Below are positions 39,579-47,511 of a stretch of 64,000 nt of DNA, in pieces; positions within the stretch are counted from its first letter, which is position 1, and each line of letters opens with the position of its first letter. This stretch comes from Caulobacter sp. (GTDB lineage Bacteria > Pseudomonadota > Alphaproteobacteria > Caulobacterales > Caulobacteraceae): assembly GCA_021741355.1 (NCBI GenBank), contig JAIOXZ010000010.1, forward strand, positions 42,243-106,242, in the 5' to 3' direction. The translations under genes and the position numbers were made by a program. The notes under the pieces were generated by a model, which was not told the origin of the DNA, searched no databases, and worked only from the letters and a program-made list of their open reading frames with translations.

Positions 39579-39902
39579 TCAGCTCGCGAATGACACCGGC
39601 CCGTCCTCGTCAAAGAAGAAAGCCCATAGATCAGCGTGGGCGTTCATCTCGATCTTGATGAGCGCCATGGCGAGGTCGAGCGCCTGAAAAGGCGTGGCGC
39701 CGATAACGCGGGTCGACAGGCTGTGAAACCCGCTGATGGTGATCGCGCAACTATAGTCGTTCCCGGCGCCAAGAGCTTCTGGCAACCCGATAACGATCAC
39801 GGATTCCACACGCTCAGTGGAACCATGTTCGACGGCCCAGAAACTGAAGGTCAGAGAACCTTTATCCAAGGCCAACTGGATAGTCCTGCGCGCATTGTGC
39901 AT
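39579..39902 (-). CDS. DUF6968-like protein of unknown function
   Basis: 107 aa from ATG 39902 ('MHNARRTIQLALDKGSLTFSFWAVEHG'). The pattern 'VIVIGLPE....DYSCAITISGF...STRVIGATPFQALDLAMALIKIEM' resembles small immunity-like proteins now called DUF6968, an assignment from memory of the pattern. It overlaps the 3' end of the upstream Cys-rich gene by 41 bp in another frame. Base composition is less G/C-rich than the neighbours. Located inside the insertion between rpmE and its broken copy, so probably acquired. Confidence 0.55.
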   Translation of the reverse strand: MHNARRTIQLALDKGSLTFSFWAVEHGSTERVESVIVIGLPEALGAGNDYSCAITISGFHSLSTRVIGATPFQALDLAMALIKIEMNAHADLWAFFFDEDGPVSFAS

Positions 39903-40251
39903 TGCATCTACCCAAGCGCACGACGGCTCCCGCGTAGCAAGCTTCTCGCTGGAAGGGGAGTATGCCTTCGATTCCGGAAAGGCACAGTACAATATCTATT
40001 TCGTGGACCGCGTAACAACGCTCTCTGCACTCCTGCCGCGGCGTTGGGCAACTACCGCTAAAGTCGTTGGCGTCGCAGACGAGCGCAGCTCTTTGAAGCC
40101 TCGCTGGCCTTGGCCCGGTATCGGCATATTCGATGACGGTCATGCGAGGACCGCTCGCCGTGTTCAGGTCGCTGTCGCGTGGGGAATTGGCTGAGGCGGC
40201 GACGGCGCCGAGCATCACAAGCATGACACTCAAGCTCAAAAGTGTTTTCAC
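39862..40251 (-). CDS. Small secreted cysteine-rich protein
   Basis: 129 aa with a signal peptide (MKTLLSLSVMLVMLGAVAASA). The mature protein has eight cysteines in four closely spaced groups ('VCDANDFSGSC', 'CRERC', 'VLC...EAC', 'RCNAQC'), which predicts a disulfide-stabilised fold. No family recognised. It is encoded upstream of the DUF6968-like gene on the same strand with overlap, suggesting a two-gene cassette. Composition is lower in G/C than core genes. Confidence 0.55.
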   Translation of the reverse strand: MKTLLSLSVMLVMLGAVAASANSPRDSDLNTASGPRMTVIEYADTGPRPARLQRAALVCDANDFSGSCPTPRQECRERCYAVHEIDIVLCLSGIEGILPFQREACYAGAVVRLGRCNAQCAQDYPVGLG

Positions 40252-40363
40252 GGACGAGTCTCCCTAAGATTGTGCCGCGACGCCAAACAATCACAATCAG
40301 AGGGTGCATTCAACGAGAAAATAAGCATAGGTGTGAGCGGCGGGCGAGTGGCTTTGCATTCTG

Positions 40364-40523
40364 ATCGATCCGTCCGCGCGCCCGGCCTGGACAGGCGGAA
40401 ACGCCCACCTGCTGGACCGCGTCGGCCGTTCGCCGGCTTCACCGCGAAGAAGTAGGCGTCGGCGTCAGCCACCGAGATTCGAAAAGGCCGGCAGGGGAAA
40501 CCCGCCGGCCTTTTTGCTGTCTG
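40364..40523 (+). pseudogene. Truncated second copy of the rpmE 3' end and terminator
   Basis: Bases 40364-40523 match 39376-39558 (the last third of rpmE, its stop and its terminator). There is a 22-bp deletion that shifts the frame, one lost C in the terminator hairpin, and scattered substitutions towards the 5' end. The final codons ('FAGFTAKK' and stop) are intact, but there is no L31 start or N-terminus. The two copies form direct repeats bracketing the Cys-rich/DUF6968 cassette. Confidence 0.92.
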
Positions 40524-40527
40524 GGTG

Positions 40528-40647
40528 GTGCGTGGTTCGAGACGCTCGGCTGGGGCCTCGCTCCTCACCATGACGAACATGGGTGCAATCAGACCCAGCC
40601 CGTCATCCTGAGGAGCGATCCCTCAGGATCGCGTCTCGAAGGACGCA
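40528..40647. repeat. Dispersed 120-bp inverted repeat, copy D (reverse orientation)
   Basis: Starts 'gtgcgtggttcgagacgctc' and ends 'gatcgcgtctcgaaggacgca', i.e. the mirror of copies A-C. It lies between the rpmE remnant and the stop of the DUF1465 gene (1 bp away). Confidence 0.9.
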
Positions 40648-40648
40648 A

Positions 40649-41179
40649 TCAGTTCGCGCCGACCCCGAAGGCGTCCCGCAGGCGGTCCATCTGGGACAGC
40701 ACCGGATGGGGCAGGGTCTCGACGCTCACCTCGACATACATGCGGCGGTCGAGATGGCGGACGCGGTCGTACAGGCGGGCTGACCGGTCGAGCAATTCCA
40801 GCAGGCCGAGCGGCAAATCATGCAGGGCTTCGGCCTCGCTGACCGAGGTGTCTTCGGCGTCCAGGCGATAGCGGCTCTCGCAGGCGGCTTCCGGCGCCAT
40901 GTCGCCCTCGCGGACGGCGCGCTGCACCAGCAGCCAGCTGGCGACCCGCATCAGCCGGGTCGTCAGGCGCATGCTTTCGGAGGCGTAGGCGAGCGCGGCG
41001 TTGCGCGACAACAGCTTGGAGTCCTGGCGTCCGCCGCCGTCGAGATAGGCCGCGGTCTCCTCGACCAGGTCCATGCCCTCGAGAAAGGTGCGGTCGAACA
41101 GCTCCGAGCGGGCGAAGTCGGAAATCACATTCGCTCGCCACGGCGCCGTTGCGGGCGCGCCGAGTTCATTCATGGACAA
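40649..41179 (-). CDS. DUF1465 family protein
   Basis: 176-aa soluble helical protein of a family restricted largely to Alphaproteobacteria. The conserved pattern 'SELFDRTFLEGMDLVEETAAYLDGGG', 'ASESMRLTTRLMRVASWLLVQRAVREG' and 'LSQMDRLRDAF' is visible. TTG 41179 has the better-placed 'gagggg' ribosome site; ATG 41173 is the alternative. Function is not established. DUF1192 is encoded just upstream on the same strand. Confidence 0.85.
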   Translation of the reverse strand: MSMNELGAPATAPWRANVISDFARSELFDRTFLEGMDLVEETAAYLDGGGRQDSKLLSRNAALAYASESMRLTTRLMRVASWLLVQRAVREGDMAPEAACESRYRLDAEDTSVSEAEALHDLPLGLLELLDRSARLYDRVRHLDRRMYVEVSVETLPHPVLSQMDRLRDAFGVGAN

Positions 41180-41255
41180 GATCGCCCCTCACAAAACGCG
41201 CGGGATCAACTTCCCGCCTGCCCCAACGGCTGCAACGGACGTGCCAAGCGGCGCG

Positions 41256-41465
41256 TCAGTCGTTGCCGAACTTGAAAAACGCATCTGCGGCCGACTTGCT
41301 GGCCTGCTTCTTCTCGATCTGGCCCCGGGTGCGCGCGATTTCGGACTGCAGCAGCCCGACGCGTTCCTCGAGATCGCCCACGCTGTAGAGTTCGAGATCC
41401 TCGCGCAGGGCCAGCGAGAGCGCCTCGCCCCTGTGTCCGCGCGGCTCGGCAGGTTCTTCGCTCAT
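41256..41465 (-). CDS. DUF1192 family small coiled-coil protein
   Basis: 69 aa from ATG 41465 ('MSEEPAEPRGHRGEALSLALREDLELYSVGDLEERVGLLQSEIARTRGQIEKKQASKSAADAFF'). 'DLELYSVGDLEERV' followed by a short coiled coil and 'ADAFFK' is the DUF1192 pattern, found next to DUF1465 and a quinone oxidoreductase in many alphaproteobacteria. Function unknown. Divergent from the oxidoreductase gene, with 84 bp between. Confidence 0.85.
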   Translation of the reverse strand: MSEEPAEPRGHRGEALSLALREDLELYSVGDLEERVGLLQSEIARTRGQIEKKQASKSAADAFFKFGND

Positions 41466-41549
41466 CGCCGGGGCCTCCCTATCGCTTCCGAGGTCTTTCA
41501 CGATATCAGACGCTCGCGGACGATAACACGCAAGTGCAGGAGCGAGACC

Positions 41550-42527
41550 ATGGCCGAGCCCACGATGACCGCCATCGCCGTCGAGGGCGGAAAGGGACCG
41601 GCGGAGGCGCTCAAGCCCGTCCCGGCGCCGCGGCCTGTTCCGCAGGACGGTGAAATCCTGATCCGGGTCAGGGCGGCCGGGGTCAATCGTCCCGATCTGC
41701 TCCAGCGCATGGGCTTCTACCCGCCGCCTCCGGGCGCGCCGGCCACGCTGGGCCTGGAGGTCGCCGGCGAGGTGGTCACGGGCGCCGGACGCTGGAAGGC
41801 GGGCGACACCGTCACGGCCCTGCTCGGCGGCGGCGGCTATGCGGAATACGCCGTGGTCGACGCGCGCCACGCCCTGCCGATCCCGGTGGGCCTCGACTTC
41901 AACCAGGCCGCCGGCCTGCCCGAGACCGTGTTCACGGTGTTCGCCAACGTCTTCGAGCATGGAGGGCTGAAGGCCGGCGAGACCTTCATGGTCCACGGGG
42001 GCACCTCCGGCATCGGCGTCACCGCGATCCAGATGGCCAAGGCGGCGGGTGCGAAGGTCATCGCCACCGGCCGCGGCGCCGACAAGGCTGCCCAGGCCCT
42101 GGCCATCGGCGCCGACATCGCCGTCGACACCACGACCCAGGACTTCGCCGAGGTGGCGCTGGCCGAGGGCGGCGTCGACGTGATCCTCGACATGGTCGGC
42201 GGGTCCTACTTCGCGAAGAACCTGCAGGCGCTGAAGACCGGCGGGCGGATCGTCTACATCGCCTCGCTCGGCGGTGGCACGCTGGAGGTCCCGATCCTGG
42301 CGCTGATGCAGAAGCGCGCCGTGCTGACCGGCTCGACCCTGCGGCCCCGTTCGGCCGACGAGAAGGCGCGGCTGGCGGCGGAGATCGAGCGGATCGTCTG
42401 GCCCTGGGTCGAGGCCGGCAAGGTTAAGGCCGTGGTCGATCGCACCTTCCCGCTGGCCCAGGCCGCTGCGGCGCACGCCTTCCTCGAGGCCGGCGCCCAT
42501 GTCGGCAAGGTCGTCCTGGAGGCCTGA
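41550..42527 (+). CDS. NAD(P)H-quinone oxidoreductase, zinc-free MDR family (QOR/PIG3-like)
   Basis: 325-aa medium-chain dehydrogenase/reductase. 'AGVNRPDLLQRMGFYPPPPGAPATLGLEVAGEV' and the nucleotide-binding 'FMVHGGTSGIGVTAIQMAKAAGAKVIATG' fit the quinone oxidoreductase PIG3 type; catalytic zinc Cys/His are absent. Start ATG 41550 with 'aggagcgag' upstream. The next gene starts 1 bp after its stop, so they are co-translated. Confidence 0.92.
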   Translation: MAEPTMTAIAVEGGKGPAEALKPVPAPRPVPQDGEILIRVRAAGVNRPDLLQRMGFYPPPPGAPATLGLEVAGEVVTGAGRWKAGDTVTALLGGGGYAEYAVVDARHALPIPVGLDFNQAAGLPETVFTVFANVFEHGGLKAGETFMVHGGTSGIGVTAIQMAKAAGAKVIATGRGADKAAQALAIGADIAVDTTTQDFAEVALAEGGVDVILDMVGGSYFAKNLQALKTGGRIVYIASLGGGTLEVPILALMQKRAVLTGSTLRPRSADEKARLAAEIERIVWPWVEAGKVKAVVDRTFPLAQAAAAHAFLEAGAHVGKVVLEA

Positions 42528-42528
42528 T

Positions 42529-43707
42529 GTGAGCACGCCCGGACAGCCCGTCGACGCCCGCGCCCTGGTTCAGCAGGCGATCGAGGCCCTGCGCAAGGGC
42601 GATCCCGCGACCGCTCGCGACCGGTTCCAGCAGGTGATCGCCTCGGGCGTCGCCGACGCCTCGGTCTGGCTGGGCCTCGCGCTCGCGCTGCGCGGAACCA
42701 ACGACAAGGAAGGCAGCCTGGTCGCCATTGACCAGGCGTTGAAGCTCGAACCCCGCAACATCCGCGCCCGGGTGATGAAGGCCGATCACTTCGCCGAGAT
42801 GGGCGACGCCCGCGCGGCCTCGGCCTTCTACGCCTCGGTGGTTCGCGCCGCCCCGCCGCCGGAACAACTGCCGCCCGAACTGCGCAACGAGGTGGCCCGC
42901 GCCGAGGTGATGAGCCGCCGCTACGCCGCCGACTACGAGGTGTTCCTGCGCGATCGTCTGGCCAGCCTGGCCTTCGCTGACGACAGCGCCTTCGCCCAGT
43001 CGCTCGATCTGATGCTGGGGAAGAAGCAGATCTATCTGCAGCAGCCGAAGCACTTCTATTTCCCCGGGCTCCCCCAGACCCAGTTCTATGACCGGGCGCA
43101 GTTCCCGTGGCTCGACGCGGTGGAGGCGGCCACCGACGCCATCCGCGCCGAGCTGCTTGAGGTGATGAAGGACCACGCCGCCTTCACCCCCTATCTGGAA
43201 AGCCGCGCCGACCGGCCGTTCCAGGACGCCCACGGGATGCTCGACAACCCGGACTGGAGCGCCTTCTACCTGTGGCGGAACGGGACGCTGGTGGCCGAGA
43301 ACGCCGCGCGCTGTCCGGCCACTCTCGCCGCGCTGGAAGGCGCGCCGCTGGCGAGCATCAAGGGCCGCACGCCGTCGGTGCTGTTTTCGTTGCTGCGGCC
43401 GGGCGCGGTGATTCCGCCGCACAACGGTTTCGTCAACACGCGCCTGATCTGCCACCTGCCGCTGATCGTGCCGGAGGGCTGCGCCTTCAGGGTCGGCAAC
43501 GACACCCGGCCCTGGCGCGAGGGCAAGGCCTGGCTGTTCGACGACACCATCGAGCACGAGGCCTGGAACCGCAGCAGCGAGACCCGCGTCATCCTGCTGT
43601 TCGACGTCTGGCGGCCGGAACTGTCCGACGAAGAGCGCGCCCTGGTCGCGGCCATGTTCGAGGCCATCGACGACTACGGCGGCGGCGGCGGAGAGTGGAG
43701 CGTGTGA
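42529..43707 (+). CDS. TPR protein with aspartyl/asparaginyl beta-hydroxylase domain
   Basis: 392 aa from GTG 42529. N-terminal tetratricopeptide-like helices (about 8-110, 'ARDRFQQVIASGVADASVWLGLALALRGTNDKEGSLVAIDQALKLEP') and a C-terminal AspH-type Fe(II)/2-oxoglutarate oxygenase domain with metal His residues in 'VIPPHNGFVNTRLICHLPL' and 'DDTIEHEAWNRSSETRVILLFDVWRP' and the 2OG-binding Arg. Substrate unknown; bacterial relatives include lipid hydroxylases of the LpxO type, though LpxO lacks TPRs. Confidence 0.88.
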   Translation: MSTPGQPVDARALVQQAIEALRKGDPATARDRFQQVIASGVADASVWLGLALALRGTNDKEGSLVAIDQALKLEPRNIRARVMKADHFAEMGDARAASAFYASVVRAAPPPEQLPPELRNEVARAEVMSRRYAADYEVFLRDRLASLAFADDSAFAQSLDLMLGKKQIYLQQPKHFYFPGLPQTQFYDRAQFPWLDAVEAATDAIRAELLEVMKDHAAFTPYLESRADRPFQDAHGMLDNPDWSAFYLWRNGTLVAENAARCPATLAALEGAPLASIKGRTPSVLFSLLRPGAVIPPHNGFVNTRLICHLPLIVPEGCAFRVGNDTRPWREGKAWLFDDTIEHEAWNRSSETRVILLFDVWRPELSDEERALVAAMFEAIDDYGGGGGEWSV

Positions 43708-43835
43708 GGCAATCTCGGCTCCGCTGGGGACGCGGCAAATGATCGCCGTTTCCTTTGTCCGGGAACGGCTCTATATGATCCATCCAACATCCCGCCCGGC
43801 CGAAAGGCCGGGCGCCGTCGTATCTGGAGCACGAC

Positions 43836-44534
43836 ATGTCCGACCAAATCCTGATGCCGAAGGCGACCGCCGTCTGGCTCGTGGACAACACCTCGCTGAC
43901 CTTTGAACAGATCGCCGACTTCTGCGGCCTGCACCGTCTGGAAGTCCGCGGCATCGCCGACGGCGAAGTGGCGCGCGACATCCGCGGCGCCGACCCGATC
44001 GCCAACGGCCAGCTGAACCGCGAAGAGCTCGACAAGGCCGGCGCCGATCCCGCCTACCGCATGGTCGCCCAGGTCAGCCGCCACGCCGCGCTGCTCAAGC
44101 CGGTGAAGAAGGCTCCGCACTACACGCCGGTGTCGCGCCGCCAGGACCGTCCCGACGCCATCAAATGGTTCGTCACCCACCACCCGGAAGTGACCGACGC
44201 CCAGATCGCCCGTTTGCTCGGCACGACGAAATCGACCATCGAGTCAGTGCGCACGCGCTCCCACTGGAACAGCGCCAACATCAAGGCCGTTGACCCGGTG
44301 ACGCTCGGCCTGACCACCCAGATCGACCTCGACGCCCTGGTTCGAAAGGCCGCCGACAAGAAGGCCAAGGACGACGCCCGCAAGGGCATCGTCGCTCCGG
44401 ACGGCGCGACCCTGAAGGCCGCCGCTGAAGTCGAAGCCGAGCCGGAAGTCGAGACCGACGAGGAAATGGCCGGTCACGTCGACCTGAAGAACGTCTTCCA
44501 GGACCGCGACGACGACGACGCCGACGAAGACTAG
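43836..44534 (+). CDS. trcR: TrcR-type cell-cycle transcriptional regulator (DUF1013)
   Basis: 232 aa. DUF1013 core 'MSDQILMPKATAVWLVDNTSLTFEQIADFCGLHRLEVRGIADGEV' and a second helix-turn-helix-like region 'HHPEVTDAQIARLLGTTKSTIESVRTRSHWNSANIKAVDPVTLGLTTQIDLDALV', then a very acidic tail (DRDDDDADED). The family is alphaproteobacterial, is annotated as the RNA-polymerase-associated regulator TrcR, and is tied to cell-cycle control. A GC-rich hairpin (43794-43813, gcccggcc-gaaa-ggccgggc) lies in its leader. Confidence 0.88.
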   Translation: MSDQILMPKATAVWLVDNTSLTFEQIADFCGLHRLEVRGIADGEVARDIRGADPIANGQLNREELDKAGADPAYRMVAQVSRHAALLKPVKKAPHYTPVSRRQDRPDAIKWFVTHHPEVTDAQIARLLGTTKSTIESVRTRSHWNSANIKAVDPVTLGLTTQIDLDALVRKAADKKAKDDARKGIVAPDGATLKAAAEVEAEPEVETDEEMAGHVDLKNVFQDRDDDDADED

Positions 44535-44579
44535 GCGTTATCCGGGATAACGCGGGCTTCCCACAGGCGTGCGCCAATC

Positions 44580-44678
44580 GGGGACACGTACTTCAGTACG
44601 TGTCCCCCTGCCGCTGGGTCCCTGCCGCTGGGCGATGGCCACTAGCTGACGGGGACACGCACTGAGGTGCATGCCCCC
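44580..44678. repeat. Inverted pair of GGGGACAC...GTGTCCCC palindromes
   Basis: Palindromes 44580-44607 (ggggacacgtacttcagtac...) and 44651-44678 (ggggacacgcactgaggtgc...) separated by 43 bp, filling the gap between trcR and the convergent DUF465 gene. The paired layout is that of REP/BIME elements. Confidence 0.88.
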
Positions 44679-44686
44679 CCGGGCCG

Positions 44687-44860
44687 TCAGTGCACCTGCA
44701 AACGCAGGGATTCGATTTCTTCCTTGAGGCGGAGCTTTTGTCGCTTGAGTTCCTTGAGGCGGATCTCATCCGCCGAAGGCCGTCTCATCTCGTCGTGGAT
44801 CAACCGCTCGAGAGTTTGATGACGATTACCAAGTTCGCGAATGCGAGCATCCAGCGCCAT
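44687..44860 (-). CDS. DUF465 (YdcH-like) small helical protein
   Basis: 57 aa from ATG 44860 ('MALDARIRELGNRHQTLERLIHDEMRRPSADEIRLKELKRQKLRLKEEIESL'). The 'RHQ.L...I..E...P..D...L..LK..KL.LK..I..L' helical-hairpin pattern is DUF465. An 'aggag' about 8 bp upstream supports this start over one 24 bases earlier. A second DUF465 protein is encoded at 46081. Function unknown. Confidence 0.85.
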   Translation of the reverse strand: MALDARIRELGNRHQTLERLIHDEMRRPSADEIRLKELKRQKLRLKEEIESLRLQVH

Positions 44861-44995
44861 TCCTCGGCTCCTCTTCTGTGACAACAGGATTGAACACCCG
44901 TCTCAGGCGAGAGTCAGATCACAAAGGGTTGCGCTTTGCGGCGAAGGCGTTGCGGGCTTTCCCGCGTTCATGTGTGCGCGTAGAGGGTGGGGGAC

Positions 44996-45595
44996 ATGAC
45001 TGAACGCGCGCGACAAAAACTTGTGGTGGGAATCTCCGGCGCGTCCGGCGTGGCCTATGGCCTGCGGACGCTCGACGCCTGCCGCGACCTGGGGATCGAG
45101 AGCCACCTGATCCTGTCGAAGGCCGCCGTTCTGACCCTGACGCAGGAGACCGACCGCACGCTCGCCGAGGTCAACGCCATGGCCGACGTGGTGCACAAGG
45201 TCGGCGACATCGGCGCCTCGGTCGCCTCCGGGTCGTTCCGGGCGCTGGGCATGATCATCGCGCCCTGTTCCGTTCGGACGATGAGCGAGATCGCCACCGG
45301 CGTGACCTCCAGTCTGTTGACCCGCGCCGCCGACGTGACGCTCAAGGAGCGCCGGCCGCTGGTGCTGATGGTGCGTGAGACGCCGTTCCACCTGGGCCAT
45401 CTGCGCACGATGGTCCGGCTGGCCGAGATGGGCGCGACCATCGCCCCGCCGCTGCCGGCCTTCTATGCGAAGCCGCAATCCATCGCCGAGATGATCGACC
45501 AGTCGGTCGGGCGGGCACTCGACCTGTTCGGTCTCGACTGGAAGCCGGTCAAACGCTGGGGTGAAGACCTCGATCCGATCGTGAGCGGGTCGTGA
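44996..45595 (+). CDS. ubiX: Flavin prenyltransferase UbiX
   Basis: Makes prenylated FMN, the cofactor of the UbiD decarboxylase in ubiquinone synthesis. 199 aa from ATG 44996. FMN-binding 'VVGISGASGVAYGLRTLDACRDLG', 'MIIAPCSVRTMSEIATGV' and 'LVLMVRETPFHLGHLRTMVRLAEMGATIAPPLPAFY' are diagnostic. The stop overlaps the next gene's GTG (GTGA). ubiD is not in the window. Confidence 0.96.
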   Translation: MTERARQKLVVGISGASGVAYGLRTLDACRDLGIESHLILSKAAVLTLTQETDRTLAEVNAMADVVHKVGDIGASVASGSFRALGMIIAPCSVRTMSEIATGVTSSLLTRAADVTLKERRPLVLMVRETPFHLGHLRTMVRLAEMGATIAPPLPAFYAKPQSIAEMIDQSVGRALDLFGLDWKPVKRWGEDLDPIVSGS

Positions 45596-46032
45596 GCCTT
45601 TGGGCCTGGACGCTCGCCGCCTACGATCGTCCGGGCGTGCCCGAAGCGACGCTGGCGCTGCAGGACGAGCACGGCTTCAACACCGCCTACCTGTTGTGGG
45701 CGGTCTGGGCCGACCCCGACCGGGAGACTCTCGCCAACGGCGTCCAGACGACCGTGCTGTGGGACGAGACGGTCCTCTGGCCGCTGCGCAATGTCCGCCG
45801 CGCGCTCAAGGGCCATCGTCCGCCCTTCGCCGATGCGCCGCGGGAGGGCCTGCGCGAGGACGTCAAGGCGGCCGAACTGCGCGCTGAGCGCACGCTGATG
45901 GAGACGCTGGAGTCGTTCGGCCCCGCAGCGACGAATGTCGATGTCATGGCGACCCTGACCCGTGCGGCGATGGCCTGGTGCGGCCAGGCGCCGGCCGCGC
46001 CGCTGAAACGCCTCGCGGAAGCTCTGGCGTGA
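45592..46032 (+). CDS. TIGR02444 family protein
   Basis: 146 aa. 'LWAWTLAAYDRPGVPEATLALQDEHGFNTAYLLWAVWA' is the conserved N-terminal signature of TIGR02444 (PF09523), a family with no known activity. Starts with GTG 45592 overlapping the ubiX stop, which makes translational coupling to UbiX very likely and hints at an auxiliary role near quinone synthesis. Ends 48 bp before a DUF465 gene. Confidence 0.85.
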   Translation: MSLWAWTLAAYDRPGVPEATLALQDEHGFNTAYLLWAVWADPDRETLANGVQTTVLWDETVLWPLRNVRRALKGHRPPFADAPREGLREDVKAAELRAERTLMETLESFGPAATNVDVMATLTRAAMAWCGQAPAAPLKRLAEALA

Positions 46033-46080
46033 CTCGGGCGGCGGCTGTATTTTTCTACTCCGTGAGGGAGCGCACCGAGC

Positions 46081-46308
46081 ATGGCCGATAACGACGGCGA
46101 TCTGTACGTCATGCCCAACATGGAGGTGCGCGGCCGCCTGATGGAGCTGCGCCAGCGGCACCAGGATCTCGACGCCGCCGTCGCCGCCCTGATCGAAAAG
46201 CCGCTGCCCGACCAGCTCCAGATCGCCAGGCTGAAGAAGCAGAAGCTGATCCTGCGCGACCAGATCACCAAGCTCGAGAACCAGCTGACCCCGGACATCA
46301 TCGCGTAG
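46081..46308 (+). CDS. DUF465 (YdcH-like) small helical protein, second copy
   Basis: 75 aa: 'MEVRGRLMELRQRHQDLDAAVAALIEKPLPDQLQIARLKKQKLILRDQITKLENQL' is a charged helical hairpin with the DUF465 pattern, preceded by a 13-residue acidic start. A ribosome-like 'gaggga' lies at 46064. It is the second such protein within 1.4 kb; the two flank ubiX and TIGR02444. Confidence 0.85.
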   Translation: MADNDGDLYVMPNMEVRGRLMELRQRHQDLDAAVAALIEKPLPDQLQIARLKKQKLILRDQITKLENQLTPDIIA

Positions 46309-46354
46309 GTCTTATGATAGCCTCCCCGAAACAGACCCTGGGGAGGGACCACCG

Positions 46355-46792
46355 ATGAACCTCGAAACCATCTTCTCCGTCATGAGCATGCTCGCCATGG
46401 CTGGCTGGCTCTGCCTTGCGCTGGCGCCATTGCGCCGCCCGGTGCTGATCGCGGCGGCGCGCGTGATCGCGGCGCTGTTGAGTGTGGCGTATGTCGTCCT
46501 GATCTATCGCGGCCTGACAACGCCCGGCGGGCCCGGGGGCGGCGGCTTCGACTCGCTGGCCAAGGTGATGATCCTGCTGTCCGTCCCGGCGACCATGCTG
46601 CCGGCCTGGATTCACTTCCTCTGTTTCGACCTGTGGGTCGGGACATGGGAGGCCGAGGACGCGCCAAAGTCCGGCGTGCCGCACTGGCTGATGCTGCCGG
46701 TGTTATTCCTGACCTTCATGTACGGCCCGGCCGGCCTGCTGCTCTATCTCGTCCTGCGCACCGTCGCCGGCCGGATAAAGAAGCCGGCCTGA
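46355..46792 (+). CDS. ABA4-like (DUF4281) membrane protein
   Basis: 145 aa, four membrane helices. 'LPAWIHFLCFDLWVGTWEAEDA' and 'HWLMLPVLFLTFMYGPAGLLLYLVLR' match the ABA4-like pattern known from a plant neoxanthin-synthesis protein. Bacterial members are uncharacterised. 'ggggagggacc' precedes the ATG. Convergent with a TPR lipoprotein whose stop is 1 bp away. Confidence 0.85.
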   Translation: MNLETIFSVMSMLAMAGWLCLALAPLRRPVLIAAARVIAALLSVAYVVLIYRGLTTPGGPGGGGFDSLAKVMILLSVPATMLPAWIHFLCFDLWVGTWEAEDAPKSGVPHWLMLPVLFLTFMYGPAGLLLYLVLRTVAGRIKKPA

Positions 46793-46793
46793 C

Positions 46794-47357
46794 CTACGGT
46801 TTGGGGGCCGCCTTTGCGACCGCCGCCTTCGCGTCCCTGATCGTCATGATCTGGCCGGTGAAGTAGGCCGACTGGCCGTTCTTCTTCAGATAGGCGTCGA
46901 AGTCCTGCAGCAGCTTGATCGCCTCGTCATGCCTGCCCTGCTTGACCAGCTGCTGGGCGAGCGTGCCGCGGACGTCGACGAGGTTGGGCACCAGCTCCAG
47001 CGTCTTGCGGTTCCATGTGATGGACTCGTCGGCCTTGCCGAGAGCGTCAAGGCTGATGGCGTAGTTGGCGAACAGGTCGTAGGTCCCCGCCCCCTCCTTC
47101 AGCACCTGAACGTACTGTGGAACGGCGATGCGGTGCTGTCCGGACTTGGTCAGGGTGATGGCGTAGATCGCGCGGGTGTCGGTCTCGGTCGGATAGAGCT
47201 TGAGATAGCCGTAGTAGTTCAGCGCGGCGCAGCGGTAGTCCCGGTCGCGGTAGCAGGCCTCCGCATCGGTCTTGCTGGCGGGCAGCGGCGCGGGCTCTTC
47301 CTTCTCGCAGGCGACCAGGGCCAGCGCCGACAGGACGGCGGCGTGAACGAGTTTCAT
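46794..47357 (-). CDS. TPR-containing lipoprotein
   Basis: 187 aa with a lipobox-like end of the leader ('LSALALVACEKEE', Cys17). Tetratricopeptide-like repeats follow ('ACYRDRDYRCAALNYYGYLKLYPTETDTRAIYAITLTKSGQHRIAVPQYVQVL', 'NYAISLDALGKADESITWNRKTLELVP', 'LAQQLVKQGRHDEAIKLLQDFDAYL'). Two Cys residues in the first repeat may pair. Probably an envelope scaffold; partner unknown. Confidence 0.82.
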   Translation of the reverse strand: MKLVHAAVLSALALVACEKEEPAPLPASKTDAEACYRDRDYRCAALNYYGYLKLYPTETDTRAIYAITLTKSGQHRIAVPQYVQVLKEGAGTYDLFANYAISLDALGKADESITWNRKTLELVPNLVDVRGTLAQQLVKQGRHDEAIKLLQDFDAYLKKNGQSAYFTGQIMTIRDAKAAVAKAAPKP

Positions 47358-47437
47358 GGACGGTCCCCCGAGGTGCTACGCGAACTGCCGCCGACGCTAC
47401 AATGGCGAAGAGCGTCAAATAAACCCGTCATCGGCGC

Positions 47438-47508
47438 GGGGACATGCACTTCAGTGCGTGTCCCGTTGATCCGGCAAACAGGGGACACGCACTGAAGTGC
47501 ATGTCCCC
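47438..47508. repeat. Inverted pair of GGGGACA...TGTCCCC palindromes
   Basis: Units 47438-47464 (ggggacatgcacttcagtgc...) and 47481-47508 (ggggacacgcactgaagtgc...) in opposite orientation, 16 bp apart. Together they form one long inverted repeat just after the carboxylase stop. Confidence 0.9.
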
Positions 47509-47511
47509 GCG

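Noticed and set aside
39817..40194. Plus-strand frames opposite the Cys-rich and DUF6968-like genes
   Set aside because: The minus-strand frames have a signal peptide and family-like pattern, while these have neither.
40270..40455. A 61-codon plus-strand frame ending in an L31-like tail
   Set aside because: It joins unrelated upstream sequence to the frame-shifted rpmE remnant; there is no L31 start or N-terminal domain. Recorded as a pseudogene fragment.
43794..43813. GC-rich hairpin before trcR as an intrinsic terminator
   Set aside because: The stem is strong with a gaaa loop, but no T-tract follows in either direction. It may be an RNA structure in the trcR leader.
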